Shown: positions 44,974-54,992 of the stretch, piece after piece
How the letters are laid out: every line of letters starts with the position of its first letter
How positions within the stretch are numbered: the stretch's first letter is position 1
DNA from: Neoceratodus forsteri
Taxonomy: Eukaryota > Chordata > Ceratodontiformes > Ceratodontidae
NCBI GenBank assembly: GCA_016271365.2
Contig: CM057453.1
Coordinates: 1,091,939,001 to 1,092,003,000 of the forward strand
Reading direction: 5' to 3'
DNA: 64,000 nt
The notes under the pieces: generated by a model
The model's input: only the letters and a program-made list of their open reading frames with translations
Database searches by the model: none
Told to the model about the DNA's origin: nothing
Made by a program: the position numbers and the translations under genes

Positions 44974-45802
44974 TTAAAGGGACACTGTCAGCTTTGCCCC
45001 TCGGTTTACCTTCTGTTCACAAATGCTGACCTGTGGACACAAACGAGCATTATATATGCTCTGGAATGGCCCTGCATCAAATTAAAAGTCATCAGTTTAC
45101 CTGATTTCTAATATTTTGCAGTTCTTTCTTCATATTCGTCCCGACTGAGTCTCCATCCCCCGGAAGCAGATGCCGTGCCAGGAACGCGTGTCTACTGTTC
45201 ACTCAGTGCTGAGGTGCACCTTTTAGCAAATACAGCACAGCAGACATGTAATACAGCATAAACAATAACATTAAAGAGCTGCTGGTATGTACAATGATAA
45301 AACGAGCACTGGATTAGCTTTAAAATCCTAATGGAGTCTGGGGCCGAAATCCCGAGCATGTGCACTTGTGGTCAGAGGAAAGATCTCTGCATGCGCCAGA
45401 AAGTGCCACTAGTACGCATGCTCGGGATTTCGGCGCCAGACTCCAGTAGGATTTCAAAGCTAATCCAGTGCTCATTTTAACGCTGTACATACAAGCAGCT
45501 CTTTAATTTTGTTTATGCTGTATTAAGTGTGTGCTGTGATGTATTTGCTAAAAGGTGCACCTCAGCACCGAGTGAACAGTAGACGCACATTCCTGGCATG
45601 GCATCTGCTTCCGGAGGATGGAGACTTTCAGTCGGGACGAATATGAAGAAAGAACTGCAAAATATCAGAAATCGGGTAAACTGATCACTTTTACGTTGAT
45701 GCAGGGCCATTCCAGAGCATACATAATGCTTGTTTGTGTCCACAGGTCAGCATTTGTGAACTGAAGGTAAACCGAGGGGCAAAGCTGACAGTGCCCCTTT
45801 AA
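44974..45802. mobile_element. Palindromic TTAA element, 829 bp
   Basis: Almost the whole element is one inverted repeat. The left arm is 44974-45370 and the right arm is the inverse, to 45802. The ends are TTAAAGGGACACTGTCAGC and GCTGACAGTGCCCCTTTAA. The central loop is ~50 bp around 45370-45415, flanked by CCGAAATCCCGAGCATG and CATGCTCGGGATTTCGG. TTAA at both ends is the target of piggyBac and Kolobok transposases. The TTAAAGG(G)ACA start is shared with the split element at 36608, so they may be related. No ORF. Confidence 0.82.
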
Positions 45803-46049
45803 TAATGTGGGACAAATTGTCAGACAGACACAATCAGAAAACTGGGAATTACCCTTGATCACAGCCTAGACACCATCTGAATAGGCTAACAGTGGAGTGC
45901 TAATGATGACTCCCTTTGATACTTTTGTCCTTGAATTACACTGAGTGCACATCTTCGGGCCATAAGTATCTGTGACTGCAAATGAACCAGTGCCCTGCCC
46001 TTTACTACTTTGACAATGGCCTCTGTCTGGCCTCTTCCTACATTTCCTA

Positions 46050-46381
46050 ATGCCGCCTTCTCAGGGTGTTAACTTCCCGATATCTGCTAACTGCCACTTA
46101 CCTCACTAGCTCGGATAGGTAGCCAACTAGTCCTGTAAATAATTAGCTTCCTTACCCTGTAACATTTACTGTATTGTTTGTATGCACTACCTGCATTGTG
46201 TATTCTGTTCTATTGTATATGACATGGAACCTTGTGAAGAAGTCTGTAACATTTCCTATATTGCTTTATTCTGCTCTCTTTTTTGTATCTCTGTAACTAT
46301 TATACGTGACGTGGAACCTTTGTAAAGGAATCTCTGACTCAAAGGTATTTCTGATCCCTGAAATAAATAAATAAATAAAAA
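46050..46381 (+). mobile_element. Non-LTR 3' tail, sense copy
   Basis: Contains GTGGAACCTTTGTAAAGG and CTGACTCAAAGGTATTTCTG and ends (AAAT)n at 46360-46381. It has a partly duplicated body (GACATGGAACCTTGTGAAG upstream). Related to the antisense tail at 10725-10990. Confidence 0.45.
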
Positions 46382-46599
46382 TTAACCATAACTGCAGCTC
46401 TTAATGAGCTGTCAATCACATCAGGTCATCTGGAATATTGAGAGAGAGAATAACATAAGGACTGGAGGCTACTACTATAGGGGCATTTTAACTTTGTCTT
46501 CAGCCAAGGAAAGCCTACACTAGTCAAGATGGACAAGTAGAGAGTAAGCTGCACTAGCCCTTGTCAGTTTTGCACTAGGTCTTGGGCTAGCAAAATAAT

Positions 46600-46860
46600 G
46601 TTAAAATCGATCCTTGCCTCTCCTGGTAGCAGTGAACACACAACCAAACAACAAAAAAAACACAAGTTTCCACAATTCTCAATAGGGTTTTTTTTTTAAA
46701 TCCCTTGACTAATCCGGCACCACTACTATAATATGTACACCAAGTTATGGAAATTTTCCCTAGTGAAACTGCTGTAACGTCATTGTACAGCACAGTGTAA
46801 TTCACTCCTACTCCATACAATGACATCAGCAGACGCCAGCAGCTGAACAGCAAAGGCAAG
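46600..46860 (-). repeat. Dispersed repeat, antisense copy
   Basis: Inverse counterpart of 44500-44740; see the shared blocks there. The ~200 bases beyond the match up to 46600 have no partner. Confidence 0.4.
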
Positions 46861-47539
46861 TGCAGCAGGGCTAAAAAATAATTCAAAATATGGAAAGAAG
46901 AGTAAACCTTTGACAAAACTAACACGTGCATACAACATTTGAGGTACATTACTGCATAAAATGACGGCAAGATGAATTTTGTTGGACCCTCAGGGAAGGT
47001 CTTCTTCAAAGCTCCAATATACCAAGATGGTTGCCCCCAGCGTTGCAATAGTTTGTGCGATGTTTGCTTCTTCAACATTTCAGACGTAGCACTTCACAGT
47101 GGTATCAAATTTTAATAGCACCATTGTCAGAAGATCCTTTGTTGGTTCATAGGAAATTGACTCAGGAGCTTAATATGTCTGTCTTACATCAGTGGCAAAA
47201 ATATTGTATGTTTGTACATAAAGTGACCTTCTCTCCAGATTAGAGAAAATATGCATAGAAGCATTTAGTTATTTTTTTTTTTTTTTATTTCACCAGCTAT
47301 GCAAGTACAGTATATAGAGGCATGGTCACCTCTTCTACCTGCTGGTGTGGTTCTGGTGAGCTATGTGCTACTCACATATTGTGGACTTGTCTGCGTACAC
47401 CTGTATTCCTTTTTGGTTGATCTGGAAGGTGCAGTGTCAGGCATCTTCTCTCAACCACTTCCTTTAAGTGCACCTCTTTATTTTACTTCAGTGCTTAGGC
47501 TAGTGTAAGGATAAACCAACTTGTTTATTTACTAGGTCT
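46861..47539. other. Stretch without recognised feature
   Basis: AT-rich, with a T run at 47271-47287. A short open frame at 47055-47243 may be another LINE remnant but I cannot place it. Confidence 0.35.
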
Positions 47540-47760
47540 CTCTATTACTGCTGCTAAGAAATGCATCACATCAACCTCTGGTTGCCAGGGGTCGGTAGGT
47601 GAGGGAGAGGATCGAGCGTGTGATGGACTGCTCTCCTCTTCTGGGTAAGGGAGGGTGGTTGTTCCATTCCTTGGCTGCCCCCTAGTGGAGGCCGGGAGAC
47701 ACAAGCGCGGAGACATGACGTGGGTGTGCCTCCACACACACATATGTTCAAGCCATGAGG
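47540..47760 (+). mobile_element. SINE body fragment related to 7757-8140
   Basis: CAGGGGTCGGTAGGTGAGGG, ACTGCTCTCCTCTTCTGGGT and TTGGCTGCCCCCTAGTGGAG match the body of the copy at 7757 in the same order. The A- and B-box head is not recognisable. Confidence 0.5.
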
Positions 47761-47911
47761 GGGAGGGAGTGTACTGGGAGAAAACTGAAAAACAATGGAA
47801 AAAGCAATATGAAAAAAATTGTATTCCATGTCACTGGCTCTCTTGTAGTATACCACGTGTATCAGAATGTTGATCACAGGTACACTCTATATATACATGT
47901 CTCTTATCTCT

Positions 47912-48245
47912 ATTCATTGCAAAAAACTTTGTTAATGCATTAGTTAGGGTTGAGAGCAAAGTGACAAACGTTTGGAAATTTGATGTTAGGGTTACCACCC
48001 CCACCGACAAACGGGGTGTGCCATGGGATTGTCAGGCCCAACTCTTACCACATTCTATCTGTAAACAAGCTCACATGCTACAGTAGCAGGAGAATGGGGT
48101 AAGAGCTGAAACCCTGACAACCCTATGGCAACCCAGACTATTGGTGTGCAAGGTGGGGGTGCTAACCTTAACATCTAATTTCCAAACTTGCGTTGCTGTG
48201 CTAGCAACCCTAACTGATGCATTAACAAAGTTTTTTGCAATGAAT
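47912..48245. mobile_element. Palindromic MITE family M, copy 1 (334 bp)
   Basis: The ends ATTCATTGCAAAAAAC and the inverse GTTTTTTGCAATGAAT run into arms with TTAATGCATTAGTTAGGGTT and the complement AACCCTAACTGATGCATTAA. The arms pair over most of the length. The loop contains CATTCTATCTGTAAACAAGC. A second copy is at 53221-53525. No ORF and no clear target duplication. Confidence 0.7.
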
Positions 48246-48379
48246 GTCCTTTCTTTTTGTGATAGTGGAATGGAAGTGGTATGTGGTTGTGGGAGCATGG
48301 GCTCACTTCACGCTGTCCATTTTTTGAAATTAATTTCCCTTATTTTTGAAAACATGTAATGTGACTGGTATGTTGTTGG

Positions 48380-50690
48380 GCGCGCGGACCCTCCAGGCCC
48401 TGCACTCCTTCCAGCTACCCATTTTTTGCTGGACAATATGACATGGGAGCGCTGGTCAGTCTCTGGGCCTCGACATTTACATACAGAGCAGAGGGCAGCA
48501 GCACCTTAGTACTGAAAAGAAGCCCTTGTAACACTTATCTGGCAATATCTCAGTAACCGTAGCAACTATTGGAAAAATTCCACTGCAGTTGTAATTATGA
48601 CTTCGAAACCTCCACACATGCTTAGTTCACCTAAGCTGCCAGGAGCAAAAAATCCATATCTCAAATTGTTTTCGAGATACGGGCGCTGAAAAGCGACACG
48701 GGTTCCGGTGTTAGCCTATAGGAAATTTCTCAACTTCGGAACACTAACTAAGGGTGCGTTAAATGATTTGGGACCAAACCAACAAAAGACATATCTCTGA
48801 GCCCAGGGCTTGCCACCCTGCAAATTTCGGCTCAAAAGCCCCAACCGGTTAGGTGCAGTGGAGTAACGAAGAATTTCTCTCTCTTTTGGATGTTGTAGTG
48901 TCGTAAATTGCGATGGAACACTTTCACAAGAAAATGCAAAAGAACAGGCACAACACTGTCGTGTTTTGCGAAAGTGTCACATCCGTTCTGTCGCAATTTG
49001 CAACACTATGGGGGGGGGGGCGCGATGTCAGGAAAGGCATTTCTGGGTGTGTTTACCCCCAGAAAAAAGTTGTGCTGTGTAGTTCGTGCCCAACTAGGTA
49101 AACACAACTGTCAGTGTTTTCCTAGGACCAACCAGATTTGAACTACAGCCATTTTTGTCCCTTGCTAACTAAAAACAAGATGGTGGCAGCTCGAAAACAA
49201 ATTGGCATAGCTCAAAAGCAAATTTTGCTTACACGAAAGCTTTTAAAAGCTTTCGTGGTACAAACATATTTTTTCCCATAGGCTATAATGGGAAGCTTTA
49301 AAGTTTAATAACTTTTGAATGGATTCATATTTTTTCACCAAATCTTCAAAGGGCACTTCCTTGACCCAGTCCACATATACCCTGAAAATGTCAGACCAGT
49401 CTGACAAACTGTTCGGGCTATAGAGATGAGCAAAGAATTAAGAAAAGTTGAGGATTTTTCACACTTTTCAATGCTCTGCAGCCGAAAATCCAACCGGAAT
49501 ATAAATTGCCAGATCTAGAGTTCTACCGCACTACACCACACATGCAAAATTTTAGGCAGATCGGACAATCTGTTGCAGAGTTTTTAAAGTGCACAGTTTG
49601 GGGTTTAACGTAGAAGTGGCCCTACCGGGCCAGTATAATTAATAGATATATTATGGTAGCACGGTAGTGCTACCATAGTTAGGGTTGAGTAGCACTTTTA
49701 AGGCTAAAGGGTCAAATTTTGCACCTTAATAACTTTGCCACCGTCCAACGGATTTGCCTGAAATTTGGTGTACATGATTGGGCCTAGTAGATCTTGGGAT
49801 GTGCCAAGTTTCGTACCGGTCGGATATACGTCTGCAGAGTTATTAAGCGACAACGAATTGTACAGTTACGCTTTTTTTGTGGTTTCTTTGCTCTCGCCTA
49901 CAGGTCGCACGGTTTGCGCGACCAGTCCAAAAACTTCAAGGAACGTGTGGCTGAGGTCCCCGATATGTCTTTTGAAAATGTTGTGAAAAAATATTAAACG
50001 GTTCAAAAGTTATTCAAAAAAACAAGTTCCCATTATAAGTTAATGGGAAAAGTTAACAAAAAGTTCAACACTTTCGCAAATGCACTTTTTAGTGTCTCAA
50101 ATGGCCCTAGTAGTGTTGCAAATCCGCCATTTTGTTTTCAGTTGGTGATCAGAAAAATGCTTGGCATTTAAAATTGGACCATCTAGGAACACAATTATTT
50201 TGTGTTCACTTAGTCGGACCCTCAGGATGCTAGCCATGTCTTTATTTTGGGGTTAAACACCTAGAAATATGTTTTTAAGTTTCTGAAAAGAAGCGCCATT
50301 CTCACGACACTTTCGAGAAAATTTTGCAAAGGTTCAAAAATTGCAACACTACTTTTTCAGACTTGGTCAAAATGACAGGAATTCTTTGCCACCCTGCTGC
50401 GAAAGAATGTTTTGGTCTTTTGAGCTGAAATTTGGAGGGAAGGCAGCCAACATCTCACAGATGTGCCTTTTGGTGGTTTGAGTTACGGTACTCCGAAGTT
50501 GACGTTTTTTCCCATAGACTAACATGGTGGCGTCTGCCGTCCCTTTCGGGGCTCGTATCTTGAAAACTGTGCGAAATACAGAATTTTTGTTGCGTGCAAT
50601 AGCAAAACCCTACCCAGGAAAATCATGATTTTTGTGAAATTTAAATTTTTTTTTCTACATCGTGCGGTTGCCAATATATTAGCAATTAAG
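48380..50690. repeat. Block of recurrent non-coding motifs, about 2.3 kb
   Basis: The phrase CCCATA(G)ACTA..ATGGG and variants recurs near 48715, 49274, 50028 (inverted form) and 50510. The phrases TCGAGATACGGGC / CTCGTATCTTGAAAACTG, GAAATTTGG and CAAAAGTTATTC / AATAACTTTTGAA also recur. This suggests several diverged copies of one unknown unit in both orientations. I find no coding frame. Unit borders could not be set by eye. Confidence 0.45.
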
Positions 50691-50751
50691 TATTTCCAAT
50701 GCTCGTTTTAAGCTTCGATCTCCATTACAATGTATACATTCTTTGTACACA

Positions 50752-52300
50752 TGGGCCCGGATATTCAGACTGCGTCAGGCTGTGGCGCAAGCCTGGGCGC
50801 AGCGCAACTTGGCTCCCCAGGGGTGATATTCAACTGAGCTGCACCATGGCAACAACAACATTGAATATCACCCTGGCCACCCGCAGTGCGCATGGCACGG
50901 TGGCACTGTGCCAACGCAGGTGGCCAGAGTGGAGCAGTGGGATACACTACTTTTAAGTTCCATTGTGCTAGGTGCAACAACTCCACGATTTTCAAAGTGC
51001 ACATGCAAATGGAGCCATTTGCATGCAGGTCGCGCATCAATCCCTGCGACTTGCGCTGGCGCCCTGCCAGGCTGCAGCCGTCAGGGACAGACTCCCCTGC
51101 AGCACGGCAAAGTGCCTGATCGCGGGCATGTGTACATGTTAAAACACATCCCATATTCCTGGTGGTCCAGTGGACTGCTCGCAGCCCGATCGCTGGCAGA
51201 TGTAGTAAACATAAATGTCCAATATCCCTGGTGGTCCAGTGGACTGCTCGCAGCCCGATCACGGGCATCAGTTTTGGTAATATTGGTTAACCCTATTCCT
51301 GGTGGTCCAGTGGACCACTTGCAGCCCGATCACGGGCATCTGTAGTTAAACCTATTAGTCCCATATCCCTGGTGGTCCAGCGGTACCCCTCTCCCCACCC
51401 GCCCCGGTCGCCGGCAGCTTCGCCACCGCTGACTAACACTGTACAGTAGGGCTGTTTGCCCGTTGGTCTGGCGTGAGCCAATAAGGCGTGCAGCCGTCCG
51501 TCACTACACAGTCAGATATGTGAATGGATCCATTCACATATCTGGACTATGTGCTCTGACTCTGAGCAGTAGCTCACGCTGTAGACCAGTGGGCGCACAG
51601 CCCTACTGTATGGTGTCAGTCGGTGGGTGGGAGCTGCTGCTGAGCGGGGAGAGGGCTCAGTGGGAGGGGGTACGCTGGACCTACCAGGGATAATGGGACT
51701 AATAGTTTAACTACAGATGCCCGCGATCAGATTCCAGCGGTCCACTGGACCACCAGGGATAGGGTTAACCGATGACAAATATACTGATACCGCGATCGGG
51801 TCAGCAGTGGTCCACTGGACCACCAGGATATAGGACAAGTACTCTTTTCTACAAATGCCCGCATCGGCTGCGAAGCGATCCACTGACCACCAAGGATTTG
51901 GGTCTAATATTTTTACTACAAATGACCGCAATCGGGTATGGGGGGATGCAACCACAATGGTGCAGCCGGAGCTCGGGTCGCCACCCACAGGTGGCAGTTG
52001 CCGTCTTGCGCCCTGCAATACAGCAGCTCACCTGTGGGTGGCCAGCTGTTGCTCCTTTTTTTTTTTGGCTCACCTGTGTGTGACGCAGGTAGGGGTTACG
52101 CATGCATGGGCTCAGTGCATCCCGGGCTGAATATCTGGATGTACAGATATGCGCCGCACGCCCGGCTTCCTCGCCGCATACATTACTGATGCGCTCCAGT
52201 GCGATTGGGATTTGTGCCAGGCACAATCCCCCTTTGAATATCGCCCCGGGATGCATCAGTGGGTTGCGCATGCATGCGCAACCCTTCTGAATATCCGACC
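50752..52300. mobile_element. Foldback element with internal tandem repeats, about 1.55 kb
   Basis: The outer ends are CCCGGATATTCAG at ~50757 and the inverse CTGAATATCCGAC at ~52300. The left inner arm (51145-51390) holds four direct repeats of a 60-90-bp unit with CCCTGGTGGTCCAGTGGAC, GCAGCCCGATCACGGGCATC and a TAGTTAAACCTATTAG tail. The right inner arm (51690-51905) holds the same units inverted. The two arms pair through 51360-51710 around a perfect palindrome at 51514-51544 (ATATGTGAATGGATCC...). GATATTCA motifs recur near both ends (50825, 50862, 52126, 52232). The outer arm segments (50770-51120 and 51950-52290) do not pair well. No transposase ORF. Confidence 0.72.
51514..51544. repeat. 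Perfect central palindrome of the foldback element
   Basis: GATATGTGAATGGATC pairs exactly with the following CATTCACATATC; the dyad centre is within GGATCC. It marks the symmetry axis of the larger inverted repeat. Confidence 0.85.
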
Positions 52301-52334
52301 ACAGTGTTTCTGTATGCACCTGTTTGGCAAAACT

Positions 52335-53140
52335 AGGGTATGCGCTTCCGTTACTGTTACAGTTACTGGTTCCACTTGCGTTTATGTCTCCGTTTGCGTT
52401 ACTGTTCCCGTATACGCCACCATGTGAGTTACCCTTTGTGTTGTCATTCGCGCTTGCGTTTTAGTTACTATTACCTTTTGTGTTTCCACTACTGTTTCTC
52501 TTTGTGTTTTTTTTGCGTCATGTGCGTGTTGCCATTTGCGTTTCCAGCAGCCCTTTCCTTTTGCGTTTCCATTTCTCTTTTGTTTTGCGTCTTCCTTGCT
52601 GTTGTTAACCATTTTGTTTGCAGTTGTGTTACTGTGCCCGTGCGCATTACGGTTTATGCTTCCTTTTTAGCTTCTGTTTCCTTTGCTGTTATTGTTGCTG
52701 CTACCCTTACCATTTTGTTTACAATTGTGGTACTATGCCCATCGTGTTTCGGTTTGCATTTCCGTCTGCGCTTCTATTCCTGTTTCTGTTTCTCTTTGGT
52801 TTGGCGTTATTCTTCATATTAACTTTACCATTTGCATTTACAATTGCAGTATCTGCCTGTCGGCGCTACGGTTTCGCGTTACGTGTGTGCTTGCATTCGC
52901 ATTTGTTTCTGTTCCTTCGCATTCTTTTTGCTGTGACACTTAACATTTCCATTTAAAATACCGCTGCCATCACTGTTCATGTTACAAGTTGCATTTTCAT
53001 ATGCACTTCAGTGTCCATTTGCGTCACTGTTCGCTTCGGTGTCACTTTGCGCTTGCCTTTCTATTAACGTTTCCTTTACCATTTACATTTGCATTACCAT
53101 GTGCGCCACTGTTCGCGTTCCTGTTACTATGTCACAAGAC
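52335..53140. repeat. Degenerate hexanucleotide array, GTTTGC/GTTACT/GTTTCC type
   Basis: About 800 bp of phased six-base words on the pattern GTTnCn or GTnnCn (GTTACT, GTTTGC, GTTTCC, GTTCCC), with frequent substitutions and phase slips. Conceptual translation in one frame alternates Val with Cys/Ser/Thr (VTVTVTGSTCVYVSVCVTVP). This gives spurious open frames. It lies between the foldback element and MITE M copy 2. Confidence 0.65.
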
Positions 53141-53220
53141 ATCACGTGTCGGGAGGGCCCCGTGCTCCTGCCGCCGCATTACATTCACTATTTCTCATCA
53201 TCATTCTCAAAAGAAGGAAA

Positions 53221-53525
53221 TTGGAGGCAAAACCTCCATTTAATGCATTAGTTAGGTTACCACCGACAAGCAAAGAAGGATTGCAGTTAGGTTAAGCCCT
53301 TGGACCCCCCTCAGATTGGTGCATTAATGTCGGTCCTAACTCTCACCCCATTCTCCTGTACCTCTGCTTCTTCACACATATGATGGGGTGAGAGTTAGAT
53401 TGACGACCCAACGCCAAGACCTTGATGCAGGTTGGGGGTCCAAGGGACTTTCAACCCTAACACCGACTTCTTGCTTTTGTCGCTGTGGAACAACCCTAAT
53501 TCATTAAACTGAGTTTTTGCCTCTA
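53221..53525. mobile_element. Palindromic MITE family M, copy 2 (305 bp)
   Basis: The ends TTGGAGGCAAAACCTCC and the inverse GAGTTTTTGCCTCTAA continue into TTTAATGCATTAGTTAGG and CCTAATTCATTAAA. Inner arms CTAACTCTCACCCCATTCTC and GGGGTGAGAGTTAG match the loop flanks of copy 1 (CAACTCTTACCACATTCT / AGAATGGGGTAAGAG). The ends differ from copy 1 over the first ~10 bases. Confidence 0.65.
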
Positions 53526-53577
53526 ATATATATATATATATATATAGATATAGATATATAGAGAGAGAGAGTAGAGA
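53526..53577. repeat. (AT)n / (GATA)n / (GA)n compound microsatellite
   Basis: TATATATA run followed by AGATATAGATATA and GAGAGAGAG, directly beside the MITE end. Confidence 0.9.
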
Positions 53578-54289
53578 ACACTCTTTATGAGCTTGTTCAA
53601 CCCGAGATGGTATTATTTCCTGACATAAGACTTTGCTGTCTTAATACACAAGGTTGCAGGTTTTGCTTTAAGAAAATTGTGCTATTTGTTTTTGCATAGC
53701 TTGTTTAGTGTATTTGCTTAATGTTTTCATAGTGCTCTAGTGTTTGTTGGTAGTATTGTTCCGTTTTTAAGGCATTTGAAGTTCTGCATAGTTTTGTTCT
53801 TTTAAGGTTTCCATAGAGCAGTGGCTTTGTATAAAGGAAGGCTGATTCAGCCATTTTTTCTTCAGTATGTATTAAGACTGCATCATGGAAGGAAGCAGGT
53901 GAAATGTTTAGTGAGTGTTTCAGTAGGCCTGTTTTACACAGTTAGGGAAATGGAGTACAGTATGTGAAATATTTGGAGAGTGTTTCAGGAGGCTTTTGTA
54001 TTATACAGTTTAACTTTTTATTTCTATGCACGGTTGTTTGTCTGACAAGTGATATGGAGGGAGCAGTAAAAGTGGTCTGTATTTATTTGGGAGGTGGGGC
54101 CAGTTTTTTGCAGGGGCTGTAATTGAAGAGGCTGCTAGGACTGTAATATGGGTGGTTAGTAGGTTGTTACATGTTAATAGTGCTCTAATAACATGTATAT
54201 ATTTTGTCCACACTTGTAACAGAGTGCCAGTGACAATGTTATAGCATGTTGTATAGTGACATTGCAGAGGACTGGAAGGAAAGTATGTC
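53578..54289. other. Stretch without recognised feature
   Basis: AT-rich. A GGAGAGTGTTTCAG-type phrase occurs twice within 110 bp (53910-54000), a small local duplication. No gene. Confidence 0.4.
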
Positions 54290-54992
54290 TCTTTGCAGGC
54301 GACATAAAAGATCTGCAACATAGTTGCTACACAAGGTGGGGTGGAAAGGATGAGAAGGGCTTGGCAAGGTTGAAGGAATGGTCAAATGTATGGCAGCTTA
54401 GATTCAGTGCTAAGAAGTGCAGGTAATGCACCTGGGAAACAAAACCCAGGGAAGAGTATACAATGAGGGGTGAGATACTAACAACAGAAATGGAAAGGGA
54501 TCTGGGGTAGTCATATCAGATGACCTAAAGGTGGGCAAGCAATGGAGAGGGCAGTAAGGAGGGCTGGGGTAGTACTAGGATGCAGAGGGAGGCATCACCA
54601 GTAGAAAACAGGAAGTTATCCCTCTGTACAGACAGCTGGTGAGACCCCCATCTGAGATGCTGCGTGCAGTTCTGGGGCCAGTCTCCAAAGACATAAACAG
54701 GATGGAGGCAGTCCAGATGGGGCAACTAAAATGGTGCGGGGCTCTGAGGTAATGTGAGGAAATATTTTTTCACAGAGGGTTGCGGATGCATGGAACGGCC
54801 TTCCAGAGGAGGTTGTGGAGTCAAAACGGTGGAATTCAAGAATGCATGGGACAGTCATAAGGCAATTCTGGGGGTAGGAAGAAGTAGGCTGTTGGTTAAC
54901 TAGGATCTGTAGCTTATCCATTGGGTAGGAAATGGGCAGACTGGGCGGGCCAGCGGTCCTTATCTGCCATCAAATTCTATGTTTCTATGTTG
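54290..54992 (+). mobile_element. CR1-like LINE, 3' part
   Basis: The broken frame reads the end of the RT domain (…GGTCAAATGTATGGCAGCTT…, equivalent to the thumb block ...W...W.L.FN..KC). It continues through AGAAGTGCAGGTAATGCACC and CTGGGGTAGTCATATCAGA (DLGV-I-SDD block) and the CR1-type 3' UTR (ATATTTTTTCACAGAGGGT, GGCGGGCCAGCGGTCC). It ends TTCTATGTTTCTATG, the typical terminal repeat of CR1 elements. Many indels. Confidence 0.7.

Noticed and set aside
51145..51390. CRISPR-like array
   Set aside because: Direct repeats are long and diverged, spacers are not unique, the units recur inverted in a foldback, and the setting is a vertebrate genome.
52335..53140. Series of Cys/Val-rich small proteins
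   Set aside because: All frames derive from hexanucleotide repetition and vary with phase. No conserved residues beyond the repeat pattern.
53260..53300. Telomere-like repeat (GTTAGG words)
   Set aside because: Only isolated GTTAGG words inside the MITE arms; no tandem TTAGGG run.
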